A stretch of 5,941 nt of DNA, taken from positions 1 through 5,941 of the forward strand of contig JAPKGD010000136.1 in assembly GCA_026648125.1 (NCBI GenBank), in the 5' to 3' direction. A program made the translations under genes and the position numbers. This DNA comes from Bdellovibrionales bacterium (GTDB lineage Bacteria; Bdellovibrionota; Bdellovibrionia; Bdellovibrionales; UBA1609). Below, one piece after another: positions 5,001-5,941 of this stretch (position 1 is its first letter; each line of letters opens with the position of its first letter). The notes below the pieces were generated by a model. It searched no databases. It worked only from the letters and a program-made list of their open reading frames with translations, and was not told the origin of the DNA.

Positions 5001-5941
5001 CTAATCGCCCGCCCTTGGTCGACGCGGTCCGGCATGGGCGGTTGAGCTTCGCCCATCCTTAAAGGCGAGCAGCTGCGATTGTCTCTGCCCTTCTGAACCG
5101 GGCTCAATCCAAACAAAAGTCTTTTGACCCGAAGGCTTCTCGCACTCCACATCCTCAAAGGCCGGTGACCAGGTGCCCGAATTCAGATGCTCAATTGGGC
5201 CAATCACTTCATGGCGCATAATGTGGGTGTGTCCATAAATGATTCGCGTGGTTTTAGTAATCTGGCCGGCCAAGGCAAGAACATCCTCTTTAGGCTCTTT
5301 TGACTCCACCACCAAAGAGGCCACTGATCTCGAATAAAAAATAAAAAAGGGCACAAAAAGTAAAACGGGGATAAATGGCAAAAGGGTCCACCAAATGGTT
5401 TGTCCCTTTATCGGAGCTAAAAATAAACCGAGTTGCAAAAATACGAGAATCGCTGCACCTACTAAAAAGGCGCGATCAAGCCATAGCTCCCTCATAATGA
5501 TGAGCGGGTAGCTCGATGCAGGGGCAACAAACAATTCCTGAAGTTCACGGACCATTCGCGGGGTCGCATTCGACTTTGCTGCGATAAACTGAACTCGATC
5601 TTCAATAGTCAGAGGATCTCTTAGTGAAGGTCGCAAACGGTCTATAAAGGATTGAACGAGCGCAACGGTCGATCCCCAAAGCCAATCAACCATTAAAAGT
5701 GGCTGAGCCCGAAACATGTAGCGAAAGAAGAATCGCACATATTCAGCCGCACTCATAATAAAGTTTGAATCGACATGGGGGTTGAAAAATCCCATCCCAT
5801 TAATGAGGTAACGAGTGGCTAAATTGCCAAAGGGAACACGAACTTCAATTCGATTAAAACGCAAAATGTAAGGGTTGATTGGATCCTGAGCCATGCAATA
5901 AGGGTCATACTGGTTGCCATGCTCAATGAGCGAATCGCCAT
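5001..5941 (-). CDS. Membrane-associated calcineurin-like metallophosphoesterase, N-terminus outside window (partial)
   Basis: This is the C-terminal 312 residues of a two-metal phosphoesterase of the calcineurin-like superfamily. The frame is open to the window edge. The residues before the ATG at 5894 (GDSLIEHGNQYDPYC) contain the conserved HGNQYD metal-site motif, so that ATG is internal and the real start lies beyond 5941. The second visible metal motif is GHTH (5234-5223), followed by the strand-forming HLNSGTWSPAF typical of the end of the fold. The N-terminal DxH, GDxxD and GNHD motifs would be outside the window. Between HGNQYD and GHTH lie about 210 residues, including two strongly hydrophobic segments (about 5471-5412 and 5390-5331) joined by a short loop, which suggests a membrane hairpin. 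The last ~15 residues are arginine-rich and probably disordered. The substrate cannot be told. Relatives include lipid-linked UDP-diacylglucosamine hydrolases (LpxH-like), but nothing visible here proves that role. Confidence 0.88.
   Translation of the reverse strand, partial: GDSLIEHGNQYDPYCMAQDPINPYILRFNRIEVRVPFGNLATRYLINGMGFFNPHVDSNFIMSAAEYVRFFFRYMFRAQPLLMVDWLWGSTVALVQSFIDRLRPSLRDPLTIEDRVQFIAAKSNATPRMVRELQELFVAPASSYPLIIMRELWLDRAFLVGAAILVFLQLGLFLAPIKGQTIWWTLLPFIPVLLFVPFFIFYSRSVASLVVESKEPKEDVLALAGQITKTTRIIYGHTHIMRHEVIGPIEHLNSGTWSPAFEDVECEKPSGQKTFVWIEPGSEGQRQSQLLAFKDGRSSTAHAGPRRPRAGD

Noticed and set aside
1..5941. Novel defence, mobile or CRISPR system in the window
   Set aside because: No transposase, integrase, repeat array, toxin-antitoxin pair or nuclease module was seen. 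Apart from the histone and the phosphoesterase, the genes are core housekeeping functions.

Overview
The window looks like a chromosomal core region of a Bdellovibrionota-type (predatory bacterium relative) genome. The strongest pointer is a 64-residue single histone-fold protein, a family known from Bdellovibrio bacteriovorus (HBb/Bd0055) and uncommon in bacteria. The other genes are ordinary bacterial housekeeping genes, so the assignment to Bdellovibrionota is an inference, made from remembered family resemblance and not from a search. No mobile elements, CRISPR arrays, tRNA or rRNA genes were seen, and there is no gene-free stretch longer than 300 bases.

Layout. From 2440 down to 1 (minus strand) runs the gatC-gatA-gatB operon for the glutamyl/aspartyl-tRNA amidotransferase. 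gatC and gatA are complete and gatB leaves the window about halfway through. The genes are packed tightly: one base lies between gatC and gatA, and gatA and gatB overlap by 11 bases. A 120-base divergent spacer (2441-2560) separates them from ligA (2561-4648, plus strand), a full-length NAD-dependent DNA ligase. The best ligA promoter candidate would start transcription on or beside the ATG, and no Shine-Dalgarno sequence is visible, so the message may be leaderless. ligA converges on the histone gene (4893-4699, minus) across a 50-base spacer that holds one shared hairpin terminator. That hairpin is fully paired, with a six-U tail, only when read from the histone side. Upstream of the histone, after a 107-base spacer with a candidate promoter, lies the 3' part of a membrane-associated metallophosphoesterase (5941-5001, minus), whose N-terminus is outside the window.

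How the genes relate. GatCAB makes Gln-tRNA(Gln) and/or Asn-tRNA(Asn) by transamidation. LigA seals nicks in replication and repair. The histone is expected to bind and bend chromosomal DNA as a nucleoid protein. The phosphoesterase probably hydrolyses a phosphate ester at the membrane, substrate unknown. Apart from the gat operon there is no evidence that these genes act in one pathway. The most interesting item is the bacterial histone, whose counterparts of the archaeal dimer-dimer contact residues are partly lost. Next are the phosphoesterase, which carries a long two-helix membrane insertion between its metal-binding motifs, and the possible leaderless start of ligA.
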